DNA from: Bog-756 sp963776225
Lineage (GTDB): Bacteria > Actinomycetota > Acidimicrobiia > Acidimicrobiales > RAAP-2
DNA: 64,000 nucleotides
Direction of reading: 5' to 3'
Assembly: GCA_963776225.1 (NCBI GenBank)
Contig: CAVZLL010000003.1
Span: forward strand, 992,001-1,056,000
The notes beneath the pieces are model-generated. The model searched no databases, was not told where the DNA came from, and was given only the letters and a program-made list of their open reading frames with translations. A program made the translations under genes and the position numbers. Within the stretch, counting starts at the first letter, position 1. Each line of letters starts with the position of its first letter. Positions 1 to 8,353 of this stretch are shown one piece after another.

Positions 1-579
1 GAACGGATCTGCCATCACCGCGGCCTCGTCGCTCACCTCGTCGGGAACCGGGTGGAGCATCGAGTCGTGGGCGGCCATCAGCTCGGCCCATGCTCCCGGC
101 GCCCCGGTCACCACCCCGATGTGCACCCCGGGGCCGATGGGACCCTTGGTGAACGACCAGCACCGGTTGAGGTCTCCGTTGCGGCAGGGCGGGCAGAGCG
201 GCTCGATCCCCCGCGGGGCGCAGCTCAACCACGGGTTGAGGACCACCCGCTGGCCGACGTCGACGCCCCGGGCCTCGGGACCCAGCTCGACCACTTCGGC
301 GACGACCTCGTGCCCGGGCACGTGCGGCAGGGAGGAGAAGGCGGCCATCGGGTTGTCGATGTCGCCCTCGGCGAAGTCCCCGAGGACCAGCTTTGCGTCG
401 GACCCGCAGACGCCCGCCAGGATCGGACGGGTCACCACCCAGTCGGGACGGATGGGCCGGGCGTCGTCCATCCGGTGCAGTCCGAACGGCAGCTGCGCGA
501 GCCGCTCCTCGAGCTCGTCGGCGACCACCGGACGGGGTTCGTCGCGGTCGGGTCGCGCCCCGAAGACGAGTGCCTTCAC
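1..579 (-). CDS. Zinc-dependent alcohol dehydrogenase (MDR family), 3' end beyond window
   Basis: This is the N-terminal 193 residues of a medium-chain zinc dehydrogenase; the gene runs off the left edge. Visible motifs are GVCGSD (catalytic zinc Cys), PHVPGHEVVAEV (catalytic His/Glu), and a cysteine-rich structural-zinc lobe (LSCAPRGIEPLCPPCRNGD, then NRC). The start is the GTG at 579, because it overlaps the stop of the upstream SDR gene as GTGA, the coupling used throughout the window. It is the third gene of a leftward PIG-L/SDR/ADH operon. The substrate cannot be told from this half; the family oxidises alcohols or polyols with NAD(P). Its linker between the catalytic and structural zinc sites is long, as in threonine-dehydrogenase-like members. 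Confidence 0.85.
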   Translation of the reverse strand, partial: MKALVFGARPDRDEPRPVVADELEERLAQLPFGLHRMDDARPIRPDWVVTRPILAGVCGSDAKLVLGDFAEGDIDNPMAAFSSLPHVPGHEVVAEVVELGPEARGVDVGQRVVLNPWLSCAPRGIEPLCPPCRNGDLNRCWSFTKGPIGPGVHIGVVTGAPGAWAELMAAHDSMLHPVPDEVSDEAAVMADPF

Positions 580-1418
580 GATTCCGCCGGGGACGACCCG
601 CCGGCGTCGGGCGCCGTGTCGGCCATCGCCCGCATGGCGGTCACGAACCCGTCGAAGTCCTTGGTCTTCATCTCGACCACGGCCTTGAGGTCGGGCACGT
701 AGTGCTCGAAGTGCTCGCTCGCGATGCCGTCGAGGATGCCGGCCGCCACCTCCTCGGGCGGGACCAGCGGTCCGTTGTACGCCGGTGGATCGTTGTCGGG
801 CTGGTCCCAGATCTCGGTGTCGACGGGCCCGGGCAACACCAGGCGGACCGAGACGCCGGTCCCGAGCAGATCCGCGGCCATGGCCTCGCTCCACCCGGCC
901 AGGGCGAACTTCGATCCGCTGTAGGCCGCTTCGGTGGCGATTCCCAACCGTCCCCCCATGCTCGAGACGTTGACGATCGTGCCCGACCCCCGTGCGAGCA
1001 GCCGGGGCAGCAGGGCCAGCGTCATCGCCACCGGTGAGAGGTAATTGACCGTCATGACCTTGGTGACCTCGGCCATGGTGAGGCGGTCCACCGGGCGTCG
1101 CATCGGAATCGCCGCGTTGTTGACGACCACGTCGAGCGGACCGATCTCGTCCCAGATCCGGATGGCCAGGTCTGCGGCGGCGTCCGGGTCGGAGAGGTCG
1201 GCGGCCCAGAAGCGGGAACCCGGGGCGGTCTGCCGGCACACAGCGGTGACCTGCTCGAGCCGGTCGGCCCGTCGGGCGACGAGGGCGACCGTCGCGCCGC
1301 GCGCCGCCATCATCCGGGCGGTGGCTGCGCCGATCCCCGAGGAGGCGCCGGTGACCAGGGCCACCGTCCGCGGACCCACCGTCCGGTCGGGTGCCGGGTC
1401 AGCGGCCATCGAGGTCAT
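576..1418 (-). CDS. SDR family NAD(P)-dependent oxidoreductase
   Basis: A classical short-chain dehydrogenase of 280 residues. It shows the cofactor motif TGASSGIG near residue 22, NNAA in the middle, the catalytic Ser of VNVSSM and the YSGSK catalytic Tyr/Lys pair, followed by PGPVDTEIW. The reaction is NAD(P)-linked oxidation or reduction of an unknown alcohol/ketone. Start ATG 1418 overlaps the end of the PIG-L gene by 20 bases; ATG 1409 is an alternative. Its stop overlaps the GTG of the next dehydrogenase (576-579), so the three genes are one leftward unit. A longer open frame upstream is rejected because it lies inside the PIG-L gene. Confidence 0.88.
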   Translation of the reverse strand: MTSMAADPAPDRTVGPRTVALVTGASSGIGAATARMMAARGATVALVARRADRLEQVTAVCRQTAPGSRFWAADLSDPDAAADLAIRIWDEIGPLDVVVNNAAIPMRRPVDRLTMAEVTKVMTVNYLSPVAMTLALLPRLLARGSGTIVNVSSMGGRLGIATEAAYSGSKFALAGWSEAMAADLLGTGVSVRLVLPGPVDTEIWDQPDNDPPAYNGPLVPPEEVAAGILDGIASEHFEHYVPDLKAVVEMKTKDFDGFVTAMRAMADTAPDAGGSSPAES

Positions 1419-2187
1419 CGGCCGAGGATAGGCGTTCCCACCCGGACGGTGGCCTGTCCAGCCGCCAGTACTGCTCCGGCACGTTGCCGTCCAGGCGCTC
1501 GGAGAGCAGGTGGTCGCGCTCGAGCGGTCCGATCTGGCTCGTGTAGCAGGCGATCGCCGCCCGCTTGGCGTCCATGTCCGGCTGGACCGGGACCACCGCC
1601 GGCGTGGGCCAGAGGGATTGGCGGAAGAGCTTGGCCACCCGCCAGGCGAGCAGGCCGGGGAGGTGCTTGTAGCCCGCGTCCTCGTAGCCGAACCAGAGGG
1701 GTGCCCCGGGACCACCCTCCATCGCCTCCCGGACCAACAGCCCGGCGTCGTGGGTGAGGCCGTGGTCGGGGTTGGCGAGACCCAGGGGCAGGAAGACCGC
1801 GGTCGGCCGCGCCTCGTCGACCGCCCGGCGGAGGGCGGGAGCGACGTCGCCCGGCGAGTACCGCTGCTCCGTGCTCAGGTACTGGTGGTCGGAGAACTCG
1901 AGCCAGACCGGAGAGGCGGCCATGGCGGCCATGGCGGCCCGATCCTCCTCCCGGCGGACCGCCACCACGTCGTCCCCGCTCACGAACCCCCCGGCCGCGT
2001 CCCAGTCGGTGACCTCGTCCGGGTAGGCCGGCGGGCGACCGGCCAGCACGGTCACCACCGTGCTCCCGGGGTGGGAGTTGAGCAGGTGGGCGGCGCCGAG
2101 CGCGGCGTCGTCGAAGTGAGGGGAGACCACCATGATCCGGTCCAGGGCTCCGTCGGGCAGCGCGCCCCACATCGTTCGAGTGTCCAT
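1399..2187 (-). CDS. PIG-L family deacetylase
   Basis: 262 residues of the PIG-L/LmbE family, zinc-dependent hydrolases that remove acetyl groups from N-acetylglucosaminyl compounds (MshB and GlcNAc-PI deacetylase are relatives). The signature PHFDDAALG near residue 23 is the variant of PHPDDE that supplies the metal His/Asp and the catalytic Asp. A later HGLTHDAGLL segment (family motif H-x-D/H-x-x-H) gives further ligands. No signal peptide is visible, so it is cytoplasmic. It is first in the leftward operon with SDR and ADH. A -10 box lies seven bases upstream of its ATG, which predicts leaderless transcription. The substrate is unknown. Confidence 0.85.
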   Translation of the reverse strand: MDTRTMWGALPDGALDRIMVVSPHFDDAALGAAHLLNSHPGSTVVTVLAGRPPAYPDEVTDWDAAGGFVSGDDVVAVRREEDRAAMAAMAASPVWLEFSDHQYLSTEQRYSPGDVAPALRRAVDEARPTAVFLPLGLANPDHGLTHDAGLLVREAMEGGPGAPLWFGYEDAGYKHLPGLLAWRVAKLFRQSLWPTPAVVPVQPDMDAKRAAIACYTSQIGPLERDHLLSERLDGNVPEQYWRLDRPPSGWERLSSADDLDGR

Positions 2188-2194
2188 GATCGGG

Positions 2195-2200
2195 AGCGTA
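2195..2200 (-). promoter_or_regulatory. Leaderless -10 box for PIG-L operon
   Basis: The hexamer TACGCT, read on the minus strand, ends 7 bases before the ATG at 2187. This is the same spacing as the other candidate leaderless promoters in the window, so transcription probably begins at or next to the start codon. No clear -35 box. Confidence 0.4.
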
Positions 2201-2230
2201 ACGGAGCGGTCGAGCGGCGGTCGGGCCGAC

Positions 2231-3061
2231 TCAGCCGAGCGCCCGGCGGATGAACCCGATCATGCCGACGACGGTGAGCACGACGAGGTAGACGACGCAG
2301 ACCACGAAGCAGAGCCAGGTCTGGATGTGGGGCACGGACGGGACCATCAGCCCGCGGAGTCCCTCGCTCACGTACGTCATCGGATTGAGCGCGGAGAGGA
2401 CCTGGAACCAGGGGAGCCGGCTCAGTGAGGGCCAGGGGTACTGGCTCGACCCGGTGAAGATGAGCGGGGTGAGCACCAGGGCGAAGGTCACATTGATCCG
2501 GTTGGGCGGCACGTAGGTGCCGAGGATCAGCCCCATCGCCGCGCCGATCAGCGACCCGAGGACGGTCATGACCACGACCGCGCCGGCGGTCGACGCCTGC
2601 CAGGGGATCGACCCCAGGATCCAGACACCGATGGGGAACATCACCGCGGCGGCCACGAAGCCCCGCATGGCCGCGAAGACCACCTTCTCCACCGCCACCG
2701 CCCCGATCGGGAGCGGCGCGAGCAGGCGGTCCTCGATCTCGTTGCTGTAGGAGAACTCGATGACCAGGGGCAGGGCCGTGCTCTGCAGCCCGGTGAGCAC
2801 GGCGGCCAGGGCCACCAGGCCGGGGAAGAGCACGAGTTCGTACCCGGGCCGGGCGTACCCGAGCTCGGTGAGGACCTTGCCGAAGACGAGGAGCAGGAAG
2901 AGCGGCTGGAGGATGACCTGGGCCAGGAAGATCGGGAACTCCCGGCCGGTCACGAAGAGGTCACGGCGGAGGATGGCCAGACCGGTCCGCCACGGCCCGC
3001 TCCGGGGGAGCCGCCCGAGGGTGGAGGCCCGTGTGGTCGGCGCGGAGCCGACGGTCGTCAA
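2231..3061 (-). CDS. ABC-2 type transporter permease
   Basis: 276-residue integral membrane protein with about six hydrophobic segments, typical of the DrrB/ABC-2 exporter family. It has a short cytoplasmic N-terminus, an ILRRDLFVTGREFP entry helix, then FLLLVFGKVL and later membrane spans. It starts at TTG 3061, overlapping the stop of the ATPase gene as TTGA, so the two are translationally coupled and form one exporter. The C-terminal segment PMTYVSEGLRGLMVP is typical of this family. The cargo (drug, lipid or glycolipid) cannot be deduced from sequence. Confidence 0.85.
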   Translation of the reverse strand: MTTVGSAPTTRASTLGRLPRSGPWRTGLAILRRDLFVTGREFPIFLAQVILQPLFLLLVFGKVLTELGYARPGYELVLFPGLVALAAVLTGLQSTALPLVIEFSYSNEIEDRLLAPLPIGAVAVEKVVFAAMRGFVAAAVMFPIGVWILGSIPWQASTAGAVVVMTVLGSLIGAAMGLILGTYVPPNRINVTFALVLTPLIFTGSSQYPWPSLSRLPWFQVLSALNPMTYVSEGLRGLMVPSVPHIQTWLCFVVCVVYLVVLTVVGMIGFIRRALG

Positions 3062-4137
3062 CGGAGCGCCCTCCCGGTGAGGTGGATGAACACGTCCTCG
3101 AGGTTGGGCTCGCCGAGCCGGGCGTCGACCAGGCTGCCCCCCGCCGCGCTCACCGCCTGGGCGACCGGTGCCACGAACGTCGCGGGTTCGCCGTCGACGT
3201 GGATCCGGATCCGCCAGCCGTTGACGCTCGGGTCGATGAGCCGCTCGGTCTCGAGCACGCCGGCCAGGGCCATGATGTCGCCCACCAGCGCCACCGCGTC
3301 CCGGTCGGTCCCCGCGGCGGGCTCGATCGTGCAGTCGAGGGTGCGCTCTCCCGCCATGCCGCGTACCAAGGCGTCGGGGGTGTCGAGGGCCAGCAAGGTT
3401 CCGTGGTCGATGATGGCCACCCGGTCGCTGAGCGTGGCCGCCTCGTCCATGTCGTGGGTGGTGATCACCACCGTCGTCCCGGACGACTTGAGCTCGGCCA
3501 CCTTCTCCCAGAGGAAGAGCCGGGCCGCCGGGTCGAGGCCGGTCGACGGCTCGTCGAGGAACAGGACCGCGGGCGCGTGCATGAGGGCCCGGGCGATCAT
3601 CATCCGCTGGATCTGCCCGCCCGAGAAATCGTCCGGCCGTCCGTTCTGCCGGTCGGTGAGCCCGAACTGCTCCAGCAGCTCGTCGGCCAACCGGTTCCGC
3701 CGCTCCCGGGGCACGCCGTGGTAGCTGGCGTGGAAGAGCAGGTTCTGGCGCACCGACAGCGACCGGTCGAGATTGTTCTGCTGCGGCACCACCCCGAGCA
3801 CCCGGCGTGCACCGACCGGGTCGCTCACCACGTCGACCCCGGCGACCAGCGCCCGTCCCCGGGTCGGCCGGATCCGGGTGGTGAGGATGCCGATGGTGGT
3901 CGACTTGCCCGCGCCGTTGGGCCCGAGGAACCCGAAGACCTCACCGTGCTCGACCTGGAAGCTCACCCCGGCCAGCGAGTCCACCGCGGCCTTGGGGTAT
4001 CGCTTGGCCAGGTCGGCGACCTCGACGACGGTCTCGCTCCCGGCCCCACCGGGGCGGTCGGAGAGGGTCGCGGTCAGCTCGCCGCTGCGACGCACGGGAC
4101 CGGCGTCGCCGCCCGTGTCGTGGGGTGCTGTGGTCAT
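3058..4137 (-). CDS. ABC transporter ATP-binding protein (DrrA/daunorubicin-resistance type)
   Basis: 359-residue exporter ATPase. Motifs in order: Walker A GPNGAGKST, Q-loop region VVPQQNNLDRSLSVRQNLLF, signature FSGGQIQRMMIARAL, Walker B VLFLDEPSTGLDP and the H-loop TTHDMDEA. The C-terminal extension of about 110 residues, ending NLEDVFIHLTGRALR, is the DUF4162-like tail usual for DrrA-type ATPases. ATG 4137 is preceded by a GA-rich Shine-Dalgarno (GAGGAGAG) rather than a close -10 box, so this gene appears to be leadered. It pairs with the ABC-2 permease downstream through a 4-base overlap. Confidence 0.92.
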   Translation of the reverse strand: MTTAPHDTGGDAGPVRRSGELTATLSDRPGGAGSETVVEVADLAKRYPKAAVDSLAGVSFQVEHGEVFGFLGPNGAGKSTTIGILTTRIRPTRGRALVAGVDVVSDPVGARRVLGVVPQQNNLDRSLSVRQNLLFHASYHGVPRERRNRLADELLEQFGLTDRQNGRPDDFSGGQIQRMMIARALMHAPAVLFLDEPSTGLDPAARLFLWEKVAELKSSGTTVVITTHDMDEAATLSDRVAIIDHGTLLALDTPDALVRGMAGERTLDCTIEPAAGTDRDAVALVGDIMALAGVLETERLIDPSVNGWRIRIHVDGEPATFVAPVAQAVSAAGGSLVDARLGEPNLEDVFIHLTGRALR

Positions 4138-4385
4138 CCCCCCGCTCTCCTCGTCTTCGGTGGGTCCGCCGCCTCCTCCGTGGATCCCTCGGCGGGCCCC
4201 TCTCGGACCGACGACGTGTCCCCGTCAGGTGCCGACGATACGGTACGGGGAGCACGGCCGGCGCACTCCGTCCCGCGACGGCGCCGGACGGCCGTCGGCG
4301 GCAGGGCCGGCCGGGCGGTGGGGGAGGTGCAGGTGGAGGTCGTGACCGTGAACGGCGGGAGCCGGCGGGCCGCGGGGTGGCCGGC

Positions 4386-5906
4386 GTGAGCGGCTGGGCG
4401 CGGTGGAGCCCGTTCTCGGCCCTCGCCCGGTCGTGGGGTCACTTCGTCCGCCGGCCACGCTCGACGCAGGTGCGGACCGTCGTCGCGGTCGGTGCCGTGC
4501 TGGTCGGGACCGTCGCCTGGGTGCTCTCGGCTCCGTCGAGCGCCTCGTCGACGTCGACCGCCACCACCACACCGACCGTCCACCGCACGACGCCGCTGGA
4601 CCGGGCGAGCACCTCCACCCGGGGGGTGGGCGCGCACTCGATCAACGTGGTCTTCCCGGTGGTCTCCCTCAGCTCGCTGGCCGGGCAGGAGGGCTTTGCA
4701 CAGGACGCCGAGTACGGCGAACAGCAGAAGGCAATTAATTTCTATGTGGACCAGGTCAACCGGAACGGTGGGATCAACGGGCGGACCATCGACCCGATCA
4801 TCGTGACCTACGACCCGACCAACGAAGCGGACATGCGCGCGCTCTGCAAGACGTGGACCGAGGGCTCACCGGGCGTGTTCGCGGTGCTCGACGGGATCGG
4901 GGCGTGGACCGGGGACAATGAGCTCTGCGTGACCCAGGAGGGGCAGACCCCGTTCATCGGACAGTGGACCACGGTCAGCGACTGGACCGACCAGGGGGCG
5001 CCCTACCTCTGGTGGACCGGACCGGATCAATCGGTCATCCTCCAGGCGGTGGTCGACTGGGGCAAGCGGTCGGGCCTGCTCGGGGGATCGCGGAAGGTCG
5101 GGGTGATCGCCGGGGACCGGGCCTCCGACCAGCTCGCCCTCGACGCCTACCTGCTGCCCGACCTCCGCCGGGCGGGGATCGCTCCGGTGGTCGAGACCAT
5201 CGCCTCCGACCCGTCCGCCACCGCCACCACCGACAGCCAGGCGCCGCTGGTCGTGCAGCAGCTGCGCAACGCCGGGGTCAGCTCGGTCATCCCGCTGATC
5301 CCGTTCAACGTGTTCTACCCGGTGCTCCAGGCGGAGACCGCGCAGCAGTACTTCCCGAAGCTCCTCCTGAGCGACTACGAGGAGAGCATCGAGTCGGCGC
5401 TCGGCCTGATCCCCATCCCCTACGAGAAGGCACTCGACGGTCAGGAGGGTCTCACCACCCAGACCCTCGGTGGCGGCACGGTGCCCTCCGACTACACCGG
5501 CCCGCGCGGCTACGACCCCGGGGTGCGGAGCTGCTGGGTGCCCTGGCACCGCGCCTACCCGCAGATCCCCCCCGGCGACACGACCGACTATCTCGAGGAG
5601 CAGGGACCGGTGGTGAGCTGGTGCCAGGCCATCGACCTGTTCGCCGCCGCGGCGAAGGAGGCCGGTCCCGATCTCGACCGGCGGACGTTCGTCACCGCAC
5701 TGTCCCGGATCCGGGGCTTCCCCGGCACGGTCACCCCGTTCCTGAGCTTCGGGCCGGACAAGCAGTACGGACCGACCCAGTTCAAGATCGTCCGGCTCCA
5801 CAACAACGTCCCCCCCTCGTCGGCCTGCCAGCTCACCTCGCAGGGCAAGGCCCAGGGAACCTGCTGGGTGACCGTGCAGCCGTTCACGCCCCTGCCGTCC
5901 GGCTGA
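4386..5906 (+). CDS. Membrane-anchored ABC transporter substrate-binding protein (type I periplasmic-binding fold)
   Basis: 506 residues. The first 60 hold a basic stretch then one hydrophobic helix (VVAVGAVLVGTVAWVLSA), acting as an uncleaved anchor or signal; there is no lipobox. The rest resembles type I solute-binding proteins of branched-chain amino-acid-type importers (INVVFPVV opening, EYGEQQKAINFYVDQVNRNG, GGINGR, a late disulfide-rich lobe). It would present an extracellular ligand to a permease. The start GTG 4386 was chosen because the reading frame upstream is Arg/Gly-rich and lacks coding character. It sits upstream of a GH13 gene; the nearest Liv-type permease genes are 12 kb away in this window. 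The ligand is unknown. Confidence 0.8.
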   Translation: MSGWARWSPFSALARSWGHFVRRPRSTQVRTVVAVGAVLVGTVAWVLSAPSSASSTSTATTTPTVHRTTPLDRASTSTRGVGAHSINVVFPVVSLSSLAGQEGFAQDAEYGEQQKAINFYVDQVNRNGGINGRTIDPIIVTYDPTNEADMRALCKTWTEGSPGVFAVLDGIGAWTGDNELCVTQEGQTPFIGQWTTVSDWTDQGAPYLWWTGPDQSVILQAVVDWGKRSGLLGGSRKVGVIAGDRASDQLALDAYLLPDLRRAGIAPVVETIASDPSATATTDSQAPLVVQQLRNAGVSSVIPLIPFNVFYPVLQAETAQQYFPKLLLSDYEESIESALGLIPIPYEKALDGQEGLTTQTLGGGTVPSDYTGPRGYDPGVRSCWVPWHRAYPQIPPGDTTDYLEEQGPVVSWCQAIDLFAAAAKEAGPDLDRRTFVTALSRIRGFPGTVTPFLSFGPDKQYGPTQFKIVRLHNNVPPSSACQLTSQGKAQGTCWVTVQPFTPLPSG

Positions 5907-5935
5907 GCGAGGCCGGGCCCGACCACGTATCCGTG

Positions 5936-7561
5936 ATGGCGAACGAACCGTCGGACAGCCCGAGCGACCCTCCCGGATCACCCTGGTGGCGGGGCGGTGT
6001 CCTCTACCAGATCTACCCCCGCTCCTTTGCGGATTCGGACGGGGACGGCGTCGGTGATCTGCAGGGGATCATCGACCACCTCGACCATCTGAGCTGGCTG
6101 GGGGCGGACGGGGTCTGGCTCGGTCCGATCAACGTCTCTCCGAACGCGGACTGGGGCTACGACGTGGCCGACTACCTGGCGGTCGATCCGGAGCTCGGCA
6201 CCGCGGAGGACCTCGACCGGCTGGTCGCCGAGGCCGGACGACGGGGGATCCGGATCCTGCTCGACCTGGTCCCGAGTCACACCAGCGACCGGCACCCCTG
6301 GTTCGTCGACGCGCGGTCGTCGAGGAACGCGCGCCACCGCGGCTGGTACGTGTGGGCGGACCCGACGCCCGACGGGTCCGCCCCCAACAACTGGATCTCG
6401 AGCTTCGGCGGTCCGAGTTGGACCCTCGACGAGCGGACCGGGCAGTACTACCTGCACACCCACCTGACCGAGCAGCCGGATCTCAACTGGTGGGAGCCCG
6501 AGGTCCACGCGGCGTTCGACGCCATCCTGACCCACTGGATGGACCGGGGGATCGCTGGCTTCCGCATCGACGCCTGCACCGCGCTGGTCCACGACGTGCA
6601 GCTGCGGGACAACCCACCGGCCGAGGCCGACGACGGGTGGGACACCGCGGCCTTCGGGCAGCGTCCCGAATTCAACAGCGACCGTCCGGAGGTCCACGAC
6701 GTGCTCCGGCACTGGCGCGGGCTCGCCGACCGCTACCCGGACCGGGTGCTGCTCGGGGAGACGCCGGTGCCGACGGTGGAGGCCCTCGCCCGGTACTACG
6801 GGGACGGCCGGGACGAGCTCCATCTGGCGTTCAACTTCCCGTTCATCTCGGCGCCGCTCGAGGCCGACGCCCTCCGCTGCATCGTCGAGGCGAGCGAGCG
6901 CGCCCTTCCCGAGGGTGCATGGCCGGTCTGGACGATGTCCAACCACGACCTCGGCCGGTCCGCCACGCGGTGGGCGAACGGGTCCCAGGCAAAGGCGAGG
7001 GTGGCCCTGCTGGTGCTCCTCTGCCTGCGGGGGACGCCGGTGCTCTACCAGGGCGACGAGCTCGGACTGCCCGACACCACGGTGCCCCGCGAGCTGCTGC
7101 GGGACCCGCTCGGTGCCAGGTTCTGGCCCCACTGGCCGGGCCGAGACGGCTGCCGAACCCCGATGCCCTGGCGGGACGCCGCGGGCGGCGGATTCACCGC
7201 TCCCGACGCCCGGCCGTGGCTCCCGCTCGGCGACACCCGCGCCTGCAACGTGGAGGATCAACTCGACGACCCCGGCTCGATGGTGCACCTCGCGCGGGAG
7301 CTCATCGCCCTCCGGCGATCCGAGCCGGCGCTCTCGAGCGGGCCCTACCGGACGATGGCGGCCACCCCCGGCGCGTGGGCGTGGAGCCGGGGTGAGCGGA
7401 TGGTGGTCTTGGCCGCCCTCTCGGAACGGAAGGCCATGCTGGAGGGGATCACCGGCACGGTCCGCGCCGGCACCGACCCCCGCCGGAGGGGCGAGGTCGT
7501 GCGCGGCGCGCTGGTGGTCTCCGGCTGGGAGGCCGTCGTGGTGGAGCGTGCCGCTCCCTAG
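5936..7561 (+). CDS. GH13 family alpha-glucosidase / alpha-amylase-like hydrolase
   Basis: 541 residues, opening with WWRGGVLYQIYPRSFADSD, the usual start of oligo-1,6-glucosidase/alpha-glucosidase-type GH13 enzymes. Conserved regions are present: DLVPSH (region I), GFRIDAC with the nucleophile Asp (II), GETPVPT with the acid/base Glu (III) and SNHDLGR (IV). No signal peptide is seen, so it should cleave imported alpha-glucosides in the cytoplasm. ATG 5936 is preferred; GTG 5933 is directly in frame. It follows the substrate-binding protein by 29 bases and its TAG stop overlaps the convergent ThuA stop in CTAG (7558-7561). A trehalulose/sucrose-type or maltooligosaccharide substrate is possible. 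Confidence 0.9.
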   Translation: MANEPSDSPSDPPGSPWWRGGVLYQIYPRSFADSDGDGVGDLQGIIDHLDHLSWLGADGVWLGPINVSPNADWGYDVADYLAVDPELGTAEDLDRLVAEAGRRGIRILLDLVPSHTSDRHPWFVDARSSRNARHRGWYVWADPTPDGSAPNNWISSFGGPSWTLDERTGQYYLHTHLTEQPDLNWWEPEVHAAFDAILTHWMDRGIAGFRIDACTALVHDVQLRDNPPAEADDGWDTAAFGQRPEFNSDRPEVHDVLRHWRGLADRYPDRVLLGETPVPTVEALARYYGDGRDELHLAFNFPFISAPLEADALRCIVEASERALPEGAWPVWTMSNHDLGRSATRWANGSQAKARVALLVLLCLRGTPVLYQGDELGLPDTTVPRELLRDPLGARFWPHWPGRDGCRTPMPWRDAAGGGFTAPDARPWLPLGDTRACNVEDQLDDPGSMVHLARELIALRRSEPALSSGPYRTMAATPGAWAWSRGERMVVLAALSERKAMLEGITGTVRAGTDPRRRGEVVRGALVVSGWEAVVVERAAP

Positions 7562-8283
7562 ACCTCGGTGACGCGGGCGGTCGCCCAGTCCAGCCCCCCG
7601 GCCAGATGTCGCAGGTAGCCGGGGTTCTCCCAGGCATGGGGGAAGTGGCCGAGCGAGGTCGAGAAGACCCGACCGGCGCCCTCGGTGAAGCACCACGAGA
7701 GGGGATAGCCCGCCTCCCGACCCGTTCCCGTCGACCGGGCGACGTCCTCGGGGTGGTCCTCGGGCTCGAGCCCGTCCGGTCTGGCGGCGAGCAGGATCCG
7801 CGCGTCGGGACGGAGGCCTCGGAAGAGATAGAGCTCGTCGTGCCAGGAAAAGGTCGGTCCGAGATCGGCCACCGCGGGATGGGTCGGCTCCAGCACGTCG
7901 ACGGTGAACGAACAGGTCCACGGATGCCCGGCGAACCGGCCGCCGACCAGCAGCCCGTAGTCGTCCCATCCGTGGCAGGAGTCGGTGGCCGAATGGACGG
8001 CGACCACCGAGGTGCGGCCGCTGCGGACCCCCTCGAGGAACACGGTGCGCTGGGTGGGCGACCACGGGGTCTCGCCGATGGTGAACAGCGCCACCACGGT
8101 CGCCTGCGCCAGCAGGTCGTCGTCGAGCGACCGGACGTCGGTCACCCGGCGGAAGGCGAGGCCGGCCGACTCGGCCAGCTCCGCGATTGCGGTCGCCGAC
8201 TGGTCGAGCACCCCGTGCACGCCGGCCGGACCGTTCCGGTAGGGGGCGACCTGGGTCACGTAGAGGAGGGACGGCGCTGGCAC
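7558..8283 (-). CDS. ThuA-like domain protein
   Basis: 241 residues of the ThuA (trehalose-utilisation) class I glutamine-amidotransferase-like fold. Recognisable stretches are the Rossmann-like opening LLYVTQVAPYRNG, VALFTIGE, VAVHSATDSCHGWDDY, GGRFAGHPW and RVFSTSLGHFPHAWENP. The biochemical role of ThuA is poorly defined; it is commonly found beside sugar dehydrogenases and glycosidases. The GTG start at 8283 has a close -10 box (TAGGAT, gap 6). It is transcribed against the GH13 gene and diverges from GH78, so it may share regulation with the latter in the 70-base intergenic segment. Confidence 0.85.
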   Translation of the reverse strand: MPAPSLLYVTQVAPYRNGPAGVHGVLDQSATAIAELAESAGLAFRRVTDVRSLDDDLLAQATVVALFTIGETPWSPTQRTVFLEGVRSGRTSVVAVHSATDSCHGWDDYGLLVGGRFAGHPWTCSFTVDVLEPTHPAVADLGPTFSWHDELYLFRGLRPDARILLAARPDGLEPEDHPEDVARSTGTGREAGYPLSWCFTEGAGRVFSTSLGHFPHAWENPGYLRHLAGGLDWATARVTEV

Positions 8284-8289
8284 TGCCGG

Positions 8290-8295
8290 ATCCTA
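8290..8295 (-). promoter_or_regulatory. Leaderless -10 box for ThuA gene
   Basis: TAGGAT on the minus strand ends six bases before the GTG at 8283. It forms a divergent promoter pair with the TAGGGT box of GH78 at 8341. Confidence 0.45.
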
Positions 8296-8340
8296 CCGTC
8301 GGGACCGGTGGCGGACACCGCCTGATCGGCGGCCGACCGT

Positions 8341-8346
8341 TAGGGT
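8341..8346 (+). promoter_or_regulatory. Leaderless -10 box for GH78 gene
   Basis: TAGGGT ends seven bases before the GTG start at 8354. No Shine-Dalgarno precedes the start. The 5-base inverted arms GGCGG/CCGCC just upstream (about 8312-8324) could be part of an operator, but they are short. Confidence 0.45.
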
Positions 8347-8353
8347 CTGCCCG